A stretch of 64,000 nucleotides of DNA from Acidobacteriota bacterium (GTDB taxonomy: Bacteria > Acidobacteriota > Thermoanaerobaculia > Multivoradales > Multivoraceae): the NCBI GenBank assembly GCA_003388555.1, contig QQVD01000043.1:1-64000 (forward strand), read 5' to 3'. Both the position numbers and the translations under genes were made by a program. Positions 1 through 9,529 of the stretch are shown here, one piece after another. The stretch's first letter is position 1. Each line of letters begins with the position of its first letter. Under the pieces are notes generated by a model. That model did no database searches, was not told the origin of the DNA, and was given only the letters and a program-made list of their open reading frames with translations.

Positions 1-469
1 TTCCTGCGTCCTCCCCCTGAGGCGAAGCCGGATGACTGGGAAACCCCCACCTTTGTCCTCCCCCTGAAGGGGGAGGAGGCGGAGGGCCGCGACTCTGCCT
101 CCACTCCGTCATTCCCGCGGAGGCGGGAATCCACGCCTGGCGGGTGATGGCAACGCTGCGCGGGCCACGCCAGAGGCCGAAGCGAGCGCCAGCGAGCTGA
201 GCCGCAAGACCGTCAGTGAACGCCCGAAGCGAAGCCGGATGACTGGGAAACCCCCACCTTTATCCTCCCCCTGAAGGGGGAGGAGGCGGAGTGTCGCGAC
301 TCTGCCTCCGTTCTGTCATTCCCGCGGAGGCGGGAGCCCACGCTTGGCGATACTCGGAGAGGCAGCGCGGGGCCACGAGCCGGATGACTGGGAAATCCCC
401 ACCTCTTTCCTCCCCCGGCAGGGGGAGGAGGTCGGATACCCGCTGTCCCGTTTGAGATTGCGAGACCGG
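1..469. repeat. Tandem composite intergenic repeat, three copies
   Basis: No gene is supported here. A unit of about 120 bp is present at 23-143 and 230-349, with a shorter third copy at about 376-434. Each full unit contains a GAAGCCGGATGACTGGGAAA lead-in, a C-rich/G-rich hairpin (CCTCCCCCTGAAGGGGGAGG type, replaced by CCGGCAGG in the third copy) and, in the first two, an ATTCCC-N8-GGGAAT palindrome at 111-130 and a degraded one at 318-337. The block lies just after the stop codon of the protease gene read on the minus strand, so the hairpins may also help end its transcript. That role is an inference. Confidence 0.85.
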
Positions 470-2059
470 CTACGGCGCGGCGGACGACCACGCCGAGAGG
501 TCGCCGCTCTCGTATCCGTCGGCGAAGATCTCGCTCGGTGTGAAGTTCCCCAGCCACGGCGAGACGTGGAAGTGCGTCGTCTCGAACGAGCCCTCCATCT
601 GGTCGAAGGTCGAGCCGTCGCACAGGTCCGCTCCGGGCTGGAAGAAGCAGTAGCCGTAGGTCTGGCCCACCAGCAGGCCGCCGTTGCGCCCCACGATCGC
701 CGGCCCTCCCGAGGCGCCGCCGGTGCTCGAGCCCTCGAGCCGGGTGCCGTAGTGGAAGCGGTCGCGCGGCCTGACCGCACAACCGATCCCGTTGTTGCCT
801 TCGAAGAAGGTGGTCGAGAGGTAGTGCTGGGGCATCGCCGCCGGATGGGCCACCCGGTGCACGATCTCGCCCGCCTCGGGCGGCTGCGCGGTCCAGCCCA
901 GGTAGTGGTTGGTGCCCGCGGGGTTGGTCGACAGCTGCACCATCGTGAAGTCGCTCAGGTCGGAGGTGGCCAGCAGGGTCGAGCCGTTCACCCTCGGCAC
1001 GCTGAGCAGGTCCGGGGCGCTGCCGTTGCAGGTGTCGCTGCGGTAGTCGAAGTACGACGTCAGACTGCTGGCTGCGGCCTGGGTGGCGAAGCAGTGGTTC
1101 GCGGTCAGCAGATAGGGAATGCCGGTCTGCCACTGGTCGGCCAGCAGGGCTCCCGAGCACGAGTAGCTGATGCCGTCCTCCATGAAGAAGAGCAGCGCCA
1201 CCGCCTCGCGCAGGTTGGCGACCGGCGGCAGCGTGCCCGGGCTGACGCAGGTCGCGTCGACCTTGCAGGCGAGCCAGGTCGACGGCCCGGTGCCGCGCCC
1301 GTCCGGCGCGCACACCGCCTCCGGCGCATCGGCCAGGTTCTCCGGCGTCGGCGCGGTATCGAACAGCTCGGCGACGCGGCCGAGGCGCAGCGTGACAACC
1401 GCTTGGTCGCCGCGCAGCAGCTCGTCGACGTCGGCGCGCACCTCGATCACGACCTCCGGCCCGGGCGCCGGCGGCAGCCAGAGCGTCCCGTCCTCCGCCA
1501 CCTCGTCGGCGGTGAACGGCCCGGCCAGGAACTCCGGCCGCGACGGCGAGCTGATCCACAGGCGGGCTCCGGGCGGGAGATCCACGTCGACGAGCTCGAG
1601 GCGCAGCGCCCACGCCTCCTCGATGCTGACGCTGGCCGCCCACACCGCGGTGTCGCCGAGGATCTGCAGACGCCAGTCACTCCCTTCCAGAGCCCGCAGA
1701 TCGCTGCCGATGCGCACCAGGCGGTCGGCTGTGCCGCGCACGAAGCCGTTCATGATCCTCCCTGCGCCCGCGGCGTTGTGCTCGCGCAGGGCGGCCAGAC
1801 GGCCCTCGTCCTCCGCGGCGGCGGCTGACGCCGAGAACAGCGGATCGAGGCCGTTGGTGGCGCCGGCCAGCGGCGTCGGCAGCGTTTCGGCAGCGGAGGC
1901 CCGACGCGGTGGCTCGACCCGCGTGTAGCCAGGGAGCTCCTGCGCGGCGGCCATGGCGGCGGACGCGACGAGCAGGGCCGCGGCGAGGAAGGCGACGGGA
2001 GGAGCTGAGTGGATCGGGCGTCTCGGCCCCGAGGAAGGCCAGCGGAACGGACTGGGCAT
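470..2059 (-). CDS. Secreted Lys-C-like trypsin-family serine protease with DGYESG tail
   Basis: A 529-residue secreted serine endopeptidase. A signal peptide covers roughly residues 1-39 (hydrophobic stretch from Ala23, ending AMAAAQ). The N-terminal third resembles the propeptide/beta-sandwich found before lysyl-endopeptidase-like domains. The catalytic triad is readable: His322 in LLTANHC, Asp370 in SDLSDFT and Ser450 in TGGASGGP. Several cysteines (250, 265, 271, 301, 323, 344, 427, 471, 480) suit a disulfide-stabilised extracellular enzyme. The C-terminus ends IFADGYESGDLSAWSSAAP, the same tail type as the proteins at 17031 and 23142, probably a sorting or anchoring signal. The ATG is preceded by AGAGG. 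The substrate cannot be read from sequence. Family assignment is firm; Lys specificity is not shown. Confidence 0.88.
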   Translation of the reverse strand: MPSPFRWPSSGPRRPIHSAPPVAFLAAALLVASAAMAAAQELPGYTRVEPPRRASAAETLPTPLAGATNGLDPLFSASAAAAEDEGRLAALREHNAAGAGRIMNGFVRGTADRLVRIGSDLRALEGSDWRLQILGDTAVWAASVSIEEAWALRLELVDVDLPPGARLWISSPSRPEFLAGPFTADEVAEDGTLWLPPAPGPEVVIEVRADVDELLRGDQAVVTLRLGRVAELFDTAPTPENLADAPEAVCAPDGRGTGPSTWLACKVDATCVSPGTLPPVANLREAVALLFFMEDGISYSCSGALLADQWQTGIPYLLTANHCFATQAAASSLTSYFDYRSDTCNGSAPDLLSVPRVNGSTLLATSDLSDFTMVQLSTNPAGTNHYLGWTAQPPEAGEIVHRVAHPAAMPQHYLSTTFFEGNNGIGCAVRPRDRFHYGTRLEGSSTGGASGGPAIVGRNGGLLVGQTYGYCFFQPGADLCDGSTFDQMEGSFETTHFHVSPWLGNFTPSEIFADGYESGDLSAWSSAAP

Positions 2060-2104
2060 GGTAGGGCAGACCTCTCTTCGAGGGATGAACGGATGGAGGG
2101 CGTT

Positions 2105-2215
2105 CTCCCATGAAAGGCGTCAAAGGGCCAGGCCAGGGGACATCCTGCGTCGCCGCACCCACTCCGGCCCCTCCCCCTGCAGGGGGAGGCTGGGAGGGGG
2201 TTGCCCCGTCATACG
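2105..2215. repeat. Dispersed C-rich hairpin repeat upstream of permease
   Basis: The 330-bp gap between the divergent protease and permease genes contains one copy of the dispersed hairpin (CCTCCCCCTGCAGGGGGAGG, about 2170-2189) followed by CTGGGAGGGGGTTG, the usual downstream context of this family in the window. No convincing -35/-10 pair could be assigned for either divergent gene. Confidence 0.7.
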
Positions 2216-2389
2216 ACTCGTCGCGATGCTCCCTTCGGCTCCACGCGCGCCACCGCCACAGCAAAACCCACACCCATCTTGCGCGCCACCACGGTTGGGC
2301 TATTCTTCGCCGCCGCGCGCGCCGGGACGTCTCTCGGGTCCCGCCGCGGCCCTTGGGTTGGAGGTTCCTGGAAAGGAGGCATCGACCCG

Positions 2390-3982
2390 ATGGCTACTGG
2401 GCACCCCTCTCCCGCTCCGCGTTCGCCGCGGTCTCCGTTCTGGGCCAGCGTCATGGCCCGCAAGCCACTCTCCCAGGTGCTGCCGCACGAGGTCGAGGGC
2501 GCGCCGTCCCTGGCCCGCGTCCTCGGCCGCTGGGAGCTCACCGCGCTCGGCATCGGCGCGATCATCGGTGCCGGTATCTTCGCCGCCACCGGCTCGGCGA
2601 TCGCCGGCGGCGCCAACCACCTCGGCGCCGGGCCCGGCATCGTGCTCTCCTTCGTGGTCACCGCGATCGCCTGCGCCTTCGCCGCGCTCTGCTACGCCGA
2701 GCTGGCGGCGATGGTGCCGGTGGCCGGCTCGGCCTACACCTACAGCTACGTCGCGCTCGGCGAGCTGGTGGCGTGGATCATCGGCTGGGACCTGGTGCTC
2801 GAGTACGCGGTGGGCAACATCGCGGTGGCGATCTCGTGGTCGGGCTACTTCGTCGAGCTGCTGCGCACCTTCGGCGTCGTCGTGCCGGCGTGGCTCGAGA
2901 CCGACGTGCGCACGGCCCTGATCGCGGTCGCCGAGCGCACCGCCGGCTCCACCGATCCGCACGTGCTGCTCTCGGCCAGCGCCTGGGACGACGCGCCGCG
3001 GCTGCTCGGTGTGCCGATCATCTTCAACCTGCCGGCCTTCCTGGTCGTCGGCGTGGTCACCATCGCGCTGCTCTTCGGGGTGCGCTCGGTAGCCCGCTCC
3101 ACCGGCGCCCTGGTGATCGGCAAGATCCTCATCGTGCTCTTCTTCATCGCCGTCGGAGCGGCCTACTTCCGGCCCGAGAACCTCACTGCTCACGGCGGCT
3201 TCTTCCCCAACGGCTGGGCCGGCGTGTCGACCGCGGCGGCGCTGGTCTTCTTCGCCTACATCGGTTTCGACGCGGTGTCGACCGCGGCCGAGGAGGCAAA
3301 GGACCCCGGCCGCACGCTGCCCTTCGGCATCATCATGAGCCTGGTCATCTGCACCGTGCTCTACATGCTGGTGGCGGTGATGCTGGTCGGCATGGCGCCG
3401 TGGGATCGCCTCGGCACCGCAGAACCGATGGTCACCGCGCTCGAGTACGCCGGCGGCTCGCCGCAGGTGATCGCGGTGTTGCAGGTGATCGTCGCCTTCG
3501 GCGCGGTGCTGGCGATGACCACCGTGCTGGTCGCCTTCCAGCTCGGTCAGCCGCGCATCTTCTTCTCGATGGCGCGCGACGGCCTGCTGCCGGCCTGGGC
3601 GGCGTGGGTGCATCCGAAGTACCGCACGCCCTGGGTGACCACGATCCTCACCGGCGTCGTGGTGGCGACCGTCGCCGGCTTCGCCAACATCAACGAGGTC
3701 ATCGAGCTGACCAACATCGGCACCCTGTTCGCCTTCGCGTTGGTCGCGGCCGGCGTGCTGGTGCTGCGCAGGACGGATCCCGACCGTCCGCGCCCCTTCC
3801 GGCTCTGGGGTGCGCCGTGGACGCCGCTGCTGGCGATCGGCTCGTGCCTCTACCTGATGCTGCAGCTGCCGCTGATCACCTGGATCCGCTTCCTGATCTG
3901 GCTGGCGATCGGGGTCGTCATCTACTTCGTCTACGGGCGTCGCCACCGGCGTCTGGCGACGGGCGCGGCGGTGTCGGGCTAG
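2390..3982 (+). CDS. APC-superfamily amino-acid permease
   Basis: A 530-residue inner-membrane transporter of the amino acid-polyamine-organocation superfamily, cationic-amino-acid-transporter-like. After a short hydrophilic N-terminus the protein reads GIGAIIGAGIFAATG, the conserved TM1 motif whose glycine-rich break binds the substrate amino group. About twelve hydrophobic segments follow, with FFAYIGFDAVSTAAEEAKDP, a typical APC TM6-loop signature, at the expected place. The start is set by AAAGGAGG at 2372-2379, 10 bases before the ATG; an in-frame upstream extension would lack such a site. Its stop codon overlaps the stop of the convergent lipoprotein gene by three bases. The substrate cannot be read from sequence. 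Confidence 0.9.
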   Translation: MATGHPSPAPRSPRSPFWASVMARKPLSQVLPHEVEGAPSLARVLGRWELTALGIGAIIGAGIFAATGSAIAGGANHLGAGPGIVLSFVVTAIACAFAALCYAELAAMVPVAGSAYTYSYVALGELVAWIIGWDLVLEYAVGNIAVAISWSGYFVELLRTFGVVVPAWLETDVRTALIAVAERTAGSTDPHVLLSASAWDDAPRLLGVPIIFNLPAFLVVGVVTIALLFGVRSVARSTGALVIGKILIVLFFIAVGAAYFRPENLTAHGGFFPNGWAGVSTAAALVFFAYIGFDAVSTAAEEAKDPGRTLPFGIIMSLVICTVLYMLVAVMLVGMAPWDRLGTAEPMVTALEYAGGSPQVIAVLQVIVAFGAVLAMTTVLVAFQLGQPRIFFSMARDGLLPAWAAWVHPKYRTPWVTTILTGVVVATVAGFANINEVIELTNIGTLFAFALVAAGVLVLRRTDPDRPRPFRLWGAPWTPLLAIGSCLYLMLQLPLITWIRFLIWLAIGVVIYFVYGRRHRRLATGAAVSG

Positions 3983-4623
3983 CCGGTGACGTCGGGCACG
4001 CACTCGCAGTTCCAGGCCGCGCCGGCCTGCAGCAGATAGCAGGCGTCGAACGTCGGGCACTGCGGATCTGGGCAGAGTATGTTGTTGGCGAAACAGTCCT
4101 GAGCGGCGCACTGTGACCGCGGCGCGTACTGGGCGCCGCAGGAGAACTGGCTGCAGTACTGCTGGCACCTCGCGGCGGCGGCGGCGTTCGCTTCCCGCAG
4201 GCGCAGCGCCGGGTCGCAGTCGACGACGCAGAGCCTGGAGTAGGCACCGATCTCGGCCCTTGCCTGGTTGGGGTCTCCCGGCACGCAGTTGTTGCCGGCG
4301 GTGCGGCGCAGGAAGGTCTTGATCGATCCAGGGCAGTTGGCTTCCTGCTGCGGCGGCGCGAAGGCGAGCAGGCCACTTCCCGGATCGAGCCGCTGGAAAG
4401 AGTCGGCGGTTGGGGTCTCCGGCTGGGCGCCGTCAGCCACGGCGGCCGGCGAGGCCTCGGTCTCGATCCTCTCGATCTGCTCGAGCAGCCGGGCGACGCC
4501 CTCGTCGGGTCCCTGCGGCTCGGGCTCGCCACAGCCCAGCGCGGCCAGCGCCACCACACAGGCCAGGGCGAGCCACCGATGCATCGCCTCCAGCTTCCAC
4601 GATTCCGTCTGCTTTCGCTTCAC
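3979..4623 (-). CDS. Cysteine-rich lipoprotein of unknown function
   Basis: A 214-residue predicted lipoprotein starting at GTG, with GGAGG seven bases upstream. A signal sequence ends in the lipobox LAALGC, so the mature protein should be acylated. The first mature part is acidic and Pro/Glu-rich. The last 120 residues are cysteine-rich (CPGS, NNCVPG, CVVDCDP, CQQYCSQFSCG, CAAQDCF, CPDPQCP, CNCECV-like spacing), suggesting a disulfide-bonded exported domain. I do not recognise the family. Stop codons overlap with the convergent permease gene. Confidence 0.7.
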   Translation of the reverse strand: MKRKQTESWKLEAMHRWLALACVVALAALGCGEPEPQGPDEGVARLLEQIERIETEASPAAVADGAQPETPTADSFQRLDPGSGLLAFAPPQQEANCPGSIKTFLRRTAGNNCVPGDPNQARAEIGAYSRLCVVDCDPALRLREANAAAAARCQQYCSQFSCGAQYAPRSQCAAQDCFANNILCPDPQCPTFDACYLLQAGAAWNCECVPDVTG

Positions 4624-4773
4624 GGCCGTACCTCCGTTCCCTTGGTAGGGCGGGCCATGGCATGGCATCGAATCGGATCGGATCGGTCGTCTTCTCGATC
4701 TGCGGGTCTCTACTCCATCAGACGGACGCGGGTCGCATTCCTCTCACCCACGAGACCCCCGACGAACGCTGGC

Positions 4774-5577
4774 TCAGGTCGCGGCGATCCACAGCGCGCA
4801 GAAGACGATCGCGGGGTAGCTGGCGACGAACGACCAGAAGAACGAGTTCAGGCCCATGATCAGTGCGTTGAGGGCGTGAAACGTCACCCCCCAGACGAGA
4901 CCGAGCACCAGCCACGGCAGGCCGGCGACGAGCACCAGCGGGAAGAGCACCTCGGCGCCCACCACCGACCACGTCAGAGCACGCGACAGCCGCGGCGCCC
5001 GGTCGAGCACGCGCGCCACGCTGGCGACGCCGTAGGTCGAGGTGTTGAAGATGAGGCGCACGGCGTCGCCACCGCGCCACAGCGGGCCGAACAGCTTGGC
5101 GACCCCGGCGACCGAGTAGGAGAGCAGGGCCTGGGCGCAGATGTAGGCGAGGCAGAGCGCGGCCAGCTGACGCGGTGCGCAGGCGGCGACGAAGAGCGCC
5201 AGCAGGAGCTGGGGGCTCATCTGGTCGGAGCCGTCCTGGCCGAAGGCGCTGCGCAGGTTGCACAGCAGGGTGATCGCGAGCACCACGCCCAGGGCCGGGG
5301 CCGCGACGGACGGTGAGTTCGGCCAGATCGCCGCCACTCCGAGGCCGACCAGCCGGATGCCGAGGAGGAGCGGGAAGATGGGCTCGTCGAGTACGCGATC
5401 GAGCAGCGCCCGCACCGTTCGCGAGCCCATCACCGCGGGTCGCGAGCGCAGCACCCGCCAGGCGTAGAGCCCGCTGCCGCCGAGCTCACGGCGCAGCCAC
5501 AGTAGCTCCAGGGTCGAGATCGCGGCGCCGACGCAGACCAGTCGCGTCGTCCAGGCGATCGCCAGCTCGACGCTCAT
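4774..5577 (-). CDS. HTTM-domain-like integral membrane protein
   Basis: A 267-residue polytopic membrane protein, probably of the HTTM (horizontally transferred transmembrane) family related to vitamin K-dependent gamma-carboxylases. About seven hydrophobic segments are visible. The C-terminal HALNALIMGLNSFFWSFVA and following YPAIVF match the end of HTTM domains. I take the ATG of MSVELAIAWTTR as the start; an upstream extension would translate repeat DNA. It is the last gene of a minus-strand operon with the 358- and 211-residue proteins. Its first 36 bases exist twice (see the direct repeats), and it was probably overlapped by the upstream gene before an insertion separated them. The activity is unknown. 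Confidence 0.7.
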   Translation of the reverse strand: MSVELAIAWTTRLVCVGAAISTLELLWLRRELGGSGLYAWRVLRSRPAVMGSRTVRALLDRVLDEPIFPLLLGIRLVGLGVAAIWPNSPSVAAPALGVVLAITLLCNLRSAFGQDGSDQMSPQLLLALFVAACAPRQLAALCLAYICAQALLSYSVAGVAKLFGPLWRGGDAVRLIFNTSTYGVASVARVLDRAPRLSRALTWSVVGAEVLFPLVLVAGLPWLVLGLVWGVTFHALNALIMGLNSFFWSFVASYPAIVFCALWIAAT

Positions 5578-5578
5578 C
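5543..5578. repeat. 36-bp direct repeat, copy 1 (5' end of HTTM gene)
   Basis: CGCGTCGTCCAGGCGATCGC and the following 16 bases up to 5578 recur at 5731-5766 with one mismatch. This copy holds the true start of the HTTM-like gene. Confidence 0.95.
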
Positions 5579-5652
5579 TCCGCCTTTGCCGCCGACCCCT
5601 CGGCCGAGAGCTCGAGGTACGTCGCAGTGGCCCGGCCTGCCACCAGGCGTGG

Positions 5653-5672
5653 ATTCCCGCCTGCGCGGGAAT
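5653..5672. repeat. dRS3-like palindrome
   Basis: ATTCCCGCCTGCGCGGGAAT, an ATTCCC-N8-GGGAAT palindrome lying inside the 188-bp segment bounded by the 36-bp direct repeats. Confidence 0.9.
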
Positions 5673-5730
5673 GACGAAGGTGGTGGGGCGTTGTTGCTCG
5701 CCAACGAATCGCGACGCCGGAGCAACCCTG

Positions 5731-5766
5731 CGCGTAGTCCAGGCGATCGCCAGCTCGACGCTCATC
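5731..5766. repeat. 36-bp direct repeat, copy 2 (3' end of upstream gene)
   Basis: Second copy of the 36-bp sequence. It supplies the TGA stop of the 358-residue protein and an abortive copy of the HTTM start (MSVELAIAWTTR), which runs into repeat DNA. This suggests the two genes once overlapped ATGA and were separated by an insertion. Confidence 0.9.
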
Positions 5767-6838
5767 GTCGGTCGTTGCCCCCCCGCGTCAGCACCCAGTT
5801 CCTCGCTCCCAACAGCTCCTCGAGGGTCGGCTCGTCGCCGAGCACCGGCGGCGGCCCGCCGCCGCGCCGCCACCTCGAGCCCGCCATCTGGCCCGGCAGC
5901 AGCGCCGCGCCGGCCACGTCGGCCGTCGCCTCCACCGCGTCGGCTGCGTCCGCCGCATCCGCGTCGCCGTCGTCACCACCGACGCCCTGGCCGATGTCGT
6001 CGACCTCACCCGGTCCGACCCCCTGCCGGCCGTCCTCCTCGTTCTGCACCTCGGCCTTGCCGAGCTGGCCGAGTGCGTGGGCGGCTCCCTTGGTCACCGC
6101 GACGCCGGCCTTGGCAGCCTCCTGGGCGTGGTGAGCCACCCAGTGGGCGGCCTTGCCGAAGAAGTCGAGCGGCTCGGGGCGGAAGAACGGCCGCATCGGA
6201 CGCGGCTGCAGCAGCCGCCCCGCGATCACCTCGATCGGCGACAGCAGCGGTGGCTGCAGCAGCACGGCGACTTCGGTGCGCGACGGCGAGCGCTCGTGCA
6301 GGCGGACGCGCAGCTCGGCGGGATCGAGCCGCCCGCCGGCATAGGGAATCCGCGCCAGGGCGATGCCGAGTCGATCGAGCGGCAGGGTGACGACCGGGTG
6401 ACCGCCGAAGGAGAGCTCGGCGACCGCCTGCAGATCGTCGAGGCTGGTCGTCCGGGCGGCCTCGACGCCTCGCTCGACGTGGCGGCGCAGCGACGCGGTG
6501 GCCTCTTCGAGGCTGTCCTGCCGCAAGGCCCGTCGGTCGACCGCCTGCGCGGCTCCGTTGCCGCGCACCGCTGCGACGAACCGGGCCGCCGGCCGGCACG
6601 CAGGCTCCCACAGCAGCAGGACCAGCGAGCCGTGCGGCGCCAGCGCCTCGGGCAGCCGGCCCTGGGTGCCGCGCACGATCGGCGCCGCGATTTCACGCTG
6701 GCCGAGGGCGAGCGACGCCGCGGCGCCTTCCTCCCACAGGCGCTGCAGGTGGCGCTGGGCCTGCTCGAGCGACTGCCATGCGGCGGCGGAACCCGGCGGG
6801 TCGTTCAGCGGTGCGGCCATGGCTGCGTGTCGGGTCAT
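5762..6838 (-). CDS. Unknown 358-residue protein of the HTTM operon
   Basis: A 358-residue protein without a recognisable domain. The start ATG (MTRHAAMAAPLNDPPG) follows AGGAGGAGC and overlaps the stop of the upstream gene as ATGA. The N-terminal half is soluble-looking with Arg/Ala-rich helices. A central region reads like a DNA- or peptide-binding alpha/beta domain, but no motif supports that. The last 100 residues are Asp/Ala/Gly-rich low complexity ending RNWVLTRGGNDRR. An AHWVAHHAQEAAKAGVAVT segment could be amphipathic. Coupling with the HTTM and FFAPNPG proteins suggests membrane association. Function unknown. Confidence 0.6.
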   Translation of the reverse strand: MTRHAAMAAPLNDPPGSAAAWQSLEQAQRHLQRLWEEGAAASLALGQREIAAPIVRGTQGRLPEALAPHGSLVLLLWEPACRPAARFVAAVRGNGAAQAVDRRALRQDSLEEATASLRRHVERGVEAARTTSLDDLQAVAELSFGGHPVVTLPLDRLGIALARIPYAGGRLDPAELRVRLHERSPSRTEVAVLLQPPLLSPIEVIAGRLLQPRPMRPFFRPEPLDFFGKAAHWVAHHAQEAAKAGVAVTKGAAHALGQLGKAEVQNEEDGRQGVGPGEVDDIGQGVGGDDGDADAADAADAVEATADVAGAALLPGQMAGSRWRRGGGPPPVLGDEPTLEELLGARNWVLTRGGNDRR

Positions 6839-7470
6839 CGTGCTCCTCCTGGTGCCGTGCGCGGGTCCAGCGGCGACGGCGTCGGCCTCGACGCCTCGCT
6901 GCGTTGCTCGCCAGCGGTTTCGAAGCGATGGAACTGGGACTCGAAGAGGATGCCGGGCTGACGGATCGGCACCTCGCCTCCGGTCGCCACGATCACGAAC
7001 TGGCGCGACGCCACCAGCGGCGAGCGTTCCAGTGCGGCGACGTGGTTGAGGATCATCAGGTAGGGGAGGGAGGTGCGCAGCCGGCGTGCCTGCATCGACT
7101 CGCTCAGGTGCGGCAGCGACTGCACAGCGTCGGTGAGCACCTTGTGCAGCCGCTTCTGCGGGTTCCACAGCAGGTGGTGCAGGCGGCGGGGCGGGCGCAG
7201 CGGCACCTGGCGCGGCGTCGCCAGCGAGCCGTCGTGCAACCGGTCGCGCAGCAGCAGGTGGTAGTCGACGACGCCCGGGTTGGGTGCGAAGAAGGTCCAC
7301 CGGGGCAGCAGCGAGAAGAGGTCGAAGGAACGCAGCCGCTGAGAGAACGGGCCGCGCCCCTGCGAGATCGCGGTGAGCAGGAGCAGCGCGGCGAAGCCAC
7401 AGGCGACCAGCACAGCGCCGGGCGACGTGAGCGTCGCCAGCGCCTCTGCCCAGGTCTCGGTTCCGTGCAT
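6835..7470 (-). CDS. Membrane-anchored HTTM-operon partner with WTFFAPNPG motif
   Basis: A 211-residue protein with one N-terminal transmembrane helix (about residues 16-38, AVLVACGFAALLLLTAI) followed by a soluble domain. The segment LLPRWTFFAPNPGVVDYHLL matches a motif I recall from unnamed proteins encoded beside HTTM/DoxX-type membrane proteins. The start is the ATG of MHGTETWAEALATL with GAGGGAG upstream; an upstream extension would translate hairpin repeats. It is the first gene of the 7470-to-4774 operon and overlaps the next by four bases. Biochemical role unknown. Confidence 0.65.
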   Translation of the reverse strand: MHGTETWAEALATLTSPGAVLVACGFAALLLLTAISQGRGPFSQRLRSFDLFSLLPRWTFFAPNPGVVDYHLLLRDRLHDGSLATPRQVPLRPPRRLHHLLWNPQKRLHKVLTDAVQSLPHLSESMQARRLRTSLPYLMILNHVAALERSPLVASRQFVIVATGGEVPIRQPGILFESQFHRFETAGEQRSEASRPTPSPLDPRTAPGGAR

Positions 7471-7599
7471 CGCAGCTCCCTCTGCGTTGGTGGGGGTACC
7501 TCTGTCGAGTACCGGATCGGGCGGCGAAAGTGACCGTCGCTGTTCGGCCACCGTTCTGCCGCCGTTTCCGTTGTCGAGACCGTCCAGCCGACGAGATCT

Positions 7600-8010
<411 letters not shown>

Positions 8011-8183
8011 CACCTGAAGCCGAGCCGCCCGCCTTACGACTCCGGCCAAACCCGGGTCACGGCCCTCGTCACCTTCGACCGCGCCGCCGACGACCTCCGG
8101 GTCTGCCCGCTTCTTCCCACACCGTTCCATCGACTGGCAGGTCGTCCGGCGGCCTCAACCCTGAGGGAGACCACCGCCTCCCG

Positions 8184-8189
8184 TACCAT
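8184..8189 (+). promoter_or_regulatory. Possible -10 element of a leaderless MFS transcript
   Basis: TACCAT lies eight bases before the ATG at 8198 and no Shine-Dalgarno sequence is visible. Initiation seven to eight bases after the hexamer would give a leaderless mRNA. No clear -35 is seen. Confidence 0.3.
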
Positions 8190-8197
8190 CTGCTCCC

Positions 8198-9529
8198 ATG
8201 GCCATCCCCGAAGCCGCCTACCAGATGCTCACCGGCGACGACGAGGGCAGGGTGTGCCGCGACATCCCCGAGTCGGCCTGCAACCACCAGCCCGGCAACT
8301 TCCTGCGCCACGTCGTCAGTCTGTCGGCGACCAAGACCGGCGACGGCCTCGCCGACCCCAAGCTGGTGCTCTCCTGGCTGCTGGTGACGCTGGGCGCTCC
8401 CGCCGGGCTCGTCGGTCTGCTGGTGCCGATCCGCGAGGCCGGCGCCCTGGTGCCGCAGCTGCTGACCGCCGGCGCCATCCGCGCCCTGCCGCGCCGCAAG
8501 TACGCCTGGGCGCTCGGCAGCGTGGTCCAGGGCCTGGCGGTGCTCGGCATGGCGGCCGCTGCCGTGCGCCTCGAAGGCGCCGCGGCGGGCTGGACCGTGC
8601 TCGCCTTGCTGCTGCTCTTCGCCCTGGCGCGCAGCGTCTGCTCGGTGAGCTACAAGGACGTGCTCGGCAAGACCGTCTCGAAGGCGACTCGCGGCTCCGC
8701 CACCGGGGCGGCGAGCAGCCTGTCGGCGGCCCTGGTGCTGCTGTTCGGACTGCTTCTCGCCACCGGGATCCTCGAGCCTTCCGTGCCGCTGATCGCCGCG
8801 GCGCTCGCCGTCGCCGGAGCTCTCTGGCTGCTAGCCGCCGCGATCTTCGTCGGCCTCGCCGAGGAGGCGGGCGCCACCGAGGGCGGACGCAATGCCGCCG
8901 ATGTGCTGGGCGATCAGCTCGGCCTGCTGCGCACCGACGTGCAGCTGCGCCGCTTCATCGGCGCCCGGGCGCTGCTGCTGGCGACCGCGCTGGCGCCGCC
9001 CTACGTGCTCGCCCTCGCCGGGCGCGACAGCAGCAACGGCCTGGGAACCCTCGGCCCCTTCGTCGTCGCCAGCTCGCTCGCCGCGATCTCGAGCGGCTAC
9101 CTGTGGGGACGACTGGCCGACCGCTCGAGCCGCCGGGTGCTGCTCGCTGCCGCCCTGCTGGCCGCCGCGGCCCTCGGCGCGATCTCCGCCGCCGGCTGGA
9201 TCCTCGGCGGCGACGCGCTCGCCGGCTGGCTCATGCCGTCGCTGCTCTTCGCGCTGATGGTCGCCTACCAGGGCGTGCGCGTCGGCCGCTCGACCCACAT
9301 CGTCGATATGGCGAGCGAGGAGAAGCGTGCCGCGTACACGGCCCTGTCGAACACCGCGATCGGCGTCCTGCTGCTCGTCGGCGGCACCGTCGGCTGGCTC
9401 GCCGGGCGCTACGGCGAGGAGACTGTGCTGGCCCTGTTCGCGGTCTTCTGCGTGCTCGCGGCGCTGGTGGCGGCCGGGCTCGAAGAGGTGCAGCAGGAGG
9501 AAGAGGCGACGGGCGGGGGAGTTGGCTGA
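8198..9529 (+). CDS. Major facilitator superfamily transporter
   Basis: A 443-residue polytopic inner-membrane protein with about twelve hydrophobic segments. The cytosolic loop LWGRLADRSSRRVLL between helices in the C-terminal half is the MFS loop signature (G-x-x-x-D-R-x-x-R-R). An unusually long hydrophilic N-terminus of about 60 residues (GDDEGRVCRDIPESACNHQPG) precedes the first helix; such extensions occur in a subgroup of uncharacterised MFS proteins. The substrate is unknown. The start lacks a Shine-Dalgarno sequence and may be leaderless. A (CT)25 tract lies upstream. Confidence 0.85.
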   Translation: MAIPEAAYQMLTGDDEGRVCRDIPESACNHQPGNFLRHVVSLSATKTGDGLADPKLVLSWLLVTLGAPAGLVGLLVPIREAGALVPQLLTAGAIRALPRRKYAWALGSVVQGLAVLGMAAAAVRLEGAAAGWTVLALLLLFALARSVCSVSYKDVLGKTVSKATRGSATGAASSLSAALVLLFGLLLATGILEPSVPLIAAALAVAGALWLLAAAIFVGLAEEAGATEGGRNAADVLGDQLGLLRTDVQLRRFIGARALLLATALAPPYVLALAGRDSSNGLGTLGPFVVASSLAAISSGYLWGRLADRSSRRVLLAAALLAAAALGAISAAGWILGGDALAGWLMPSLLFALMVAYQGVRVGRSTHIVDMASEEKRAAYTALSNTAIGVLLLVGGTVGWLAGRYGEETVLALFAVFCVLAALVAAGLEEVQQEEEATGGGVG

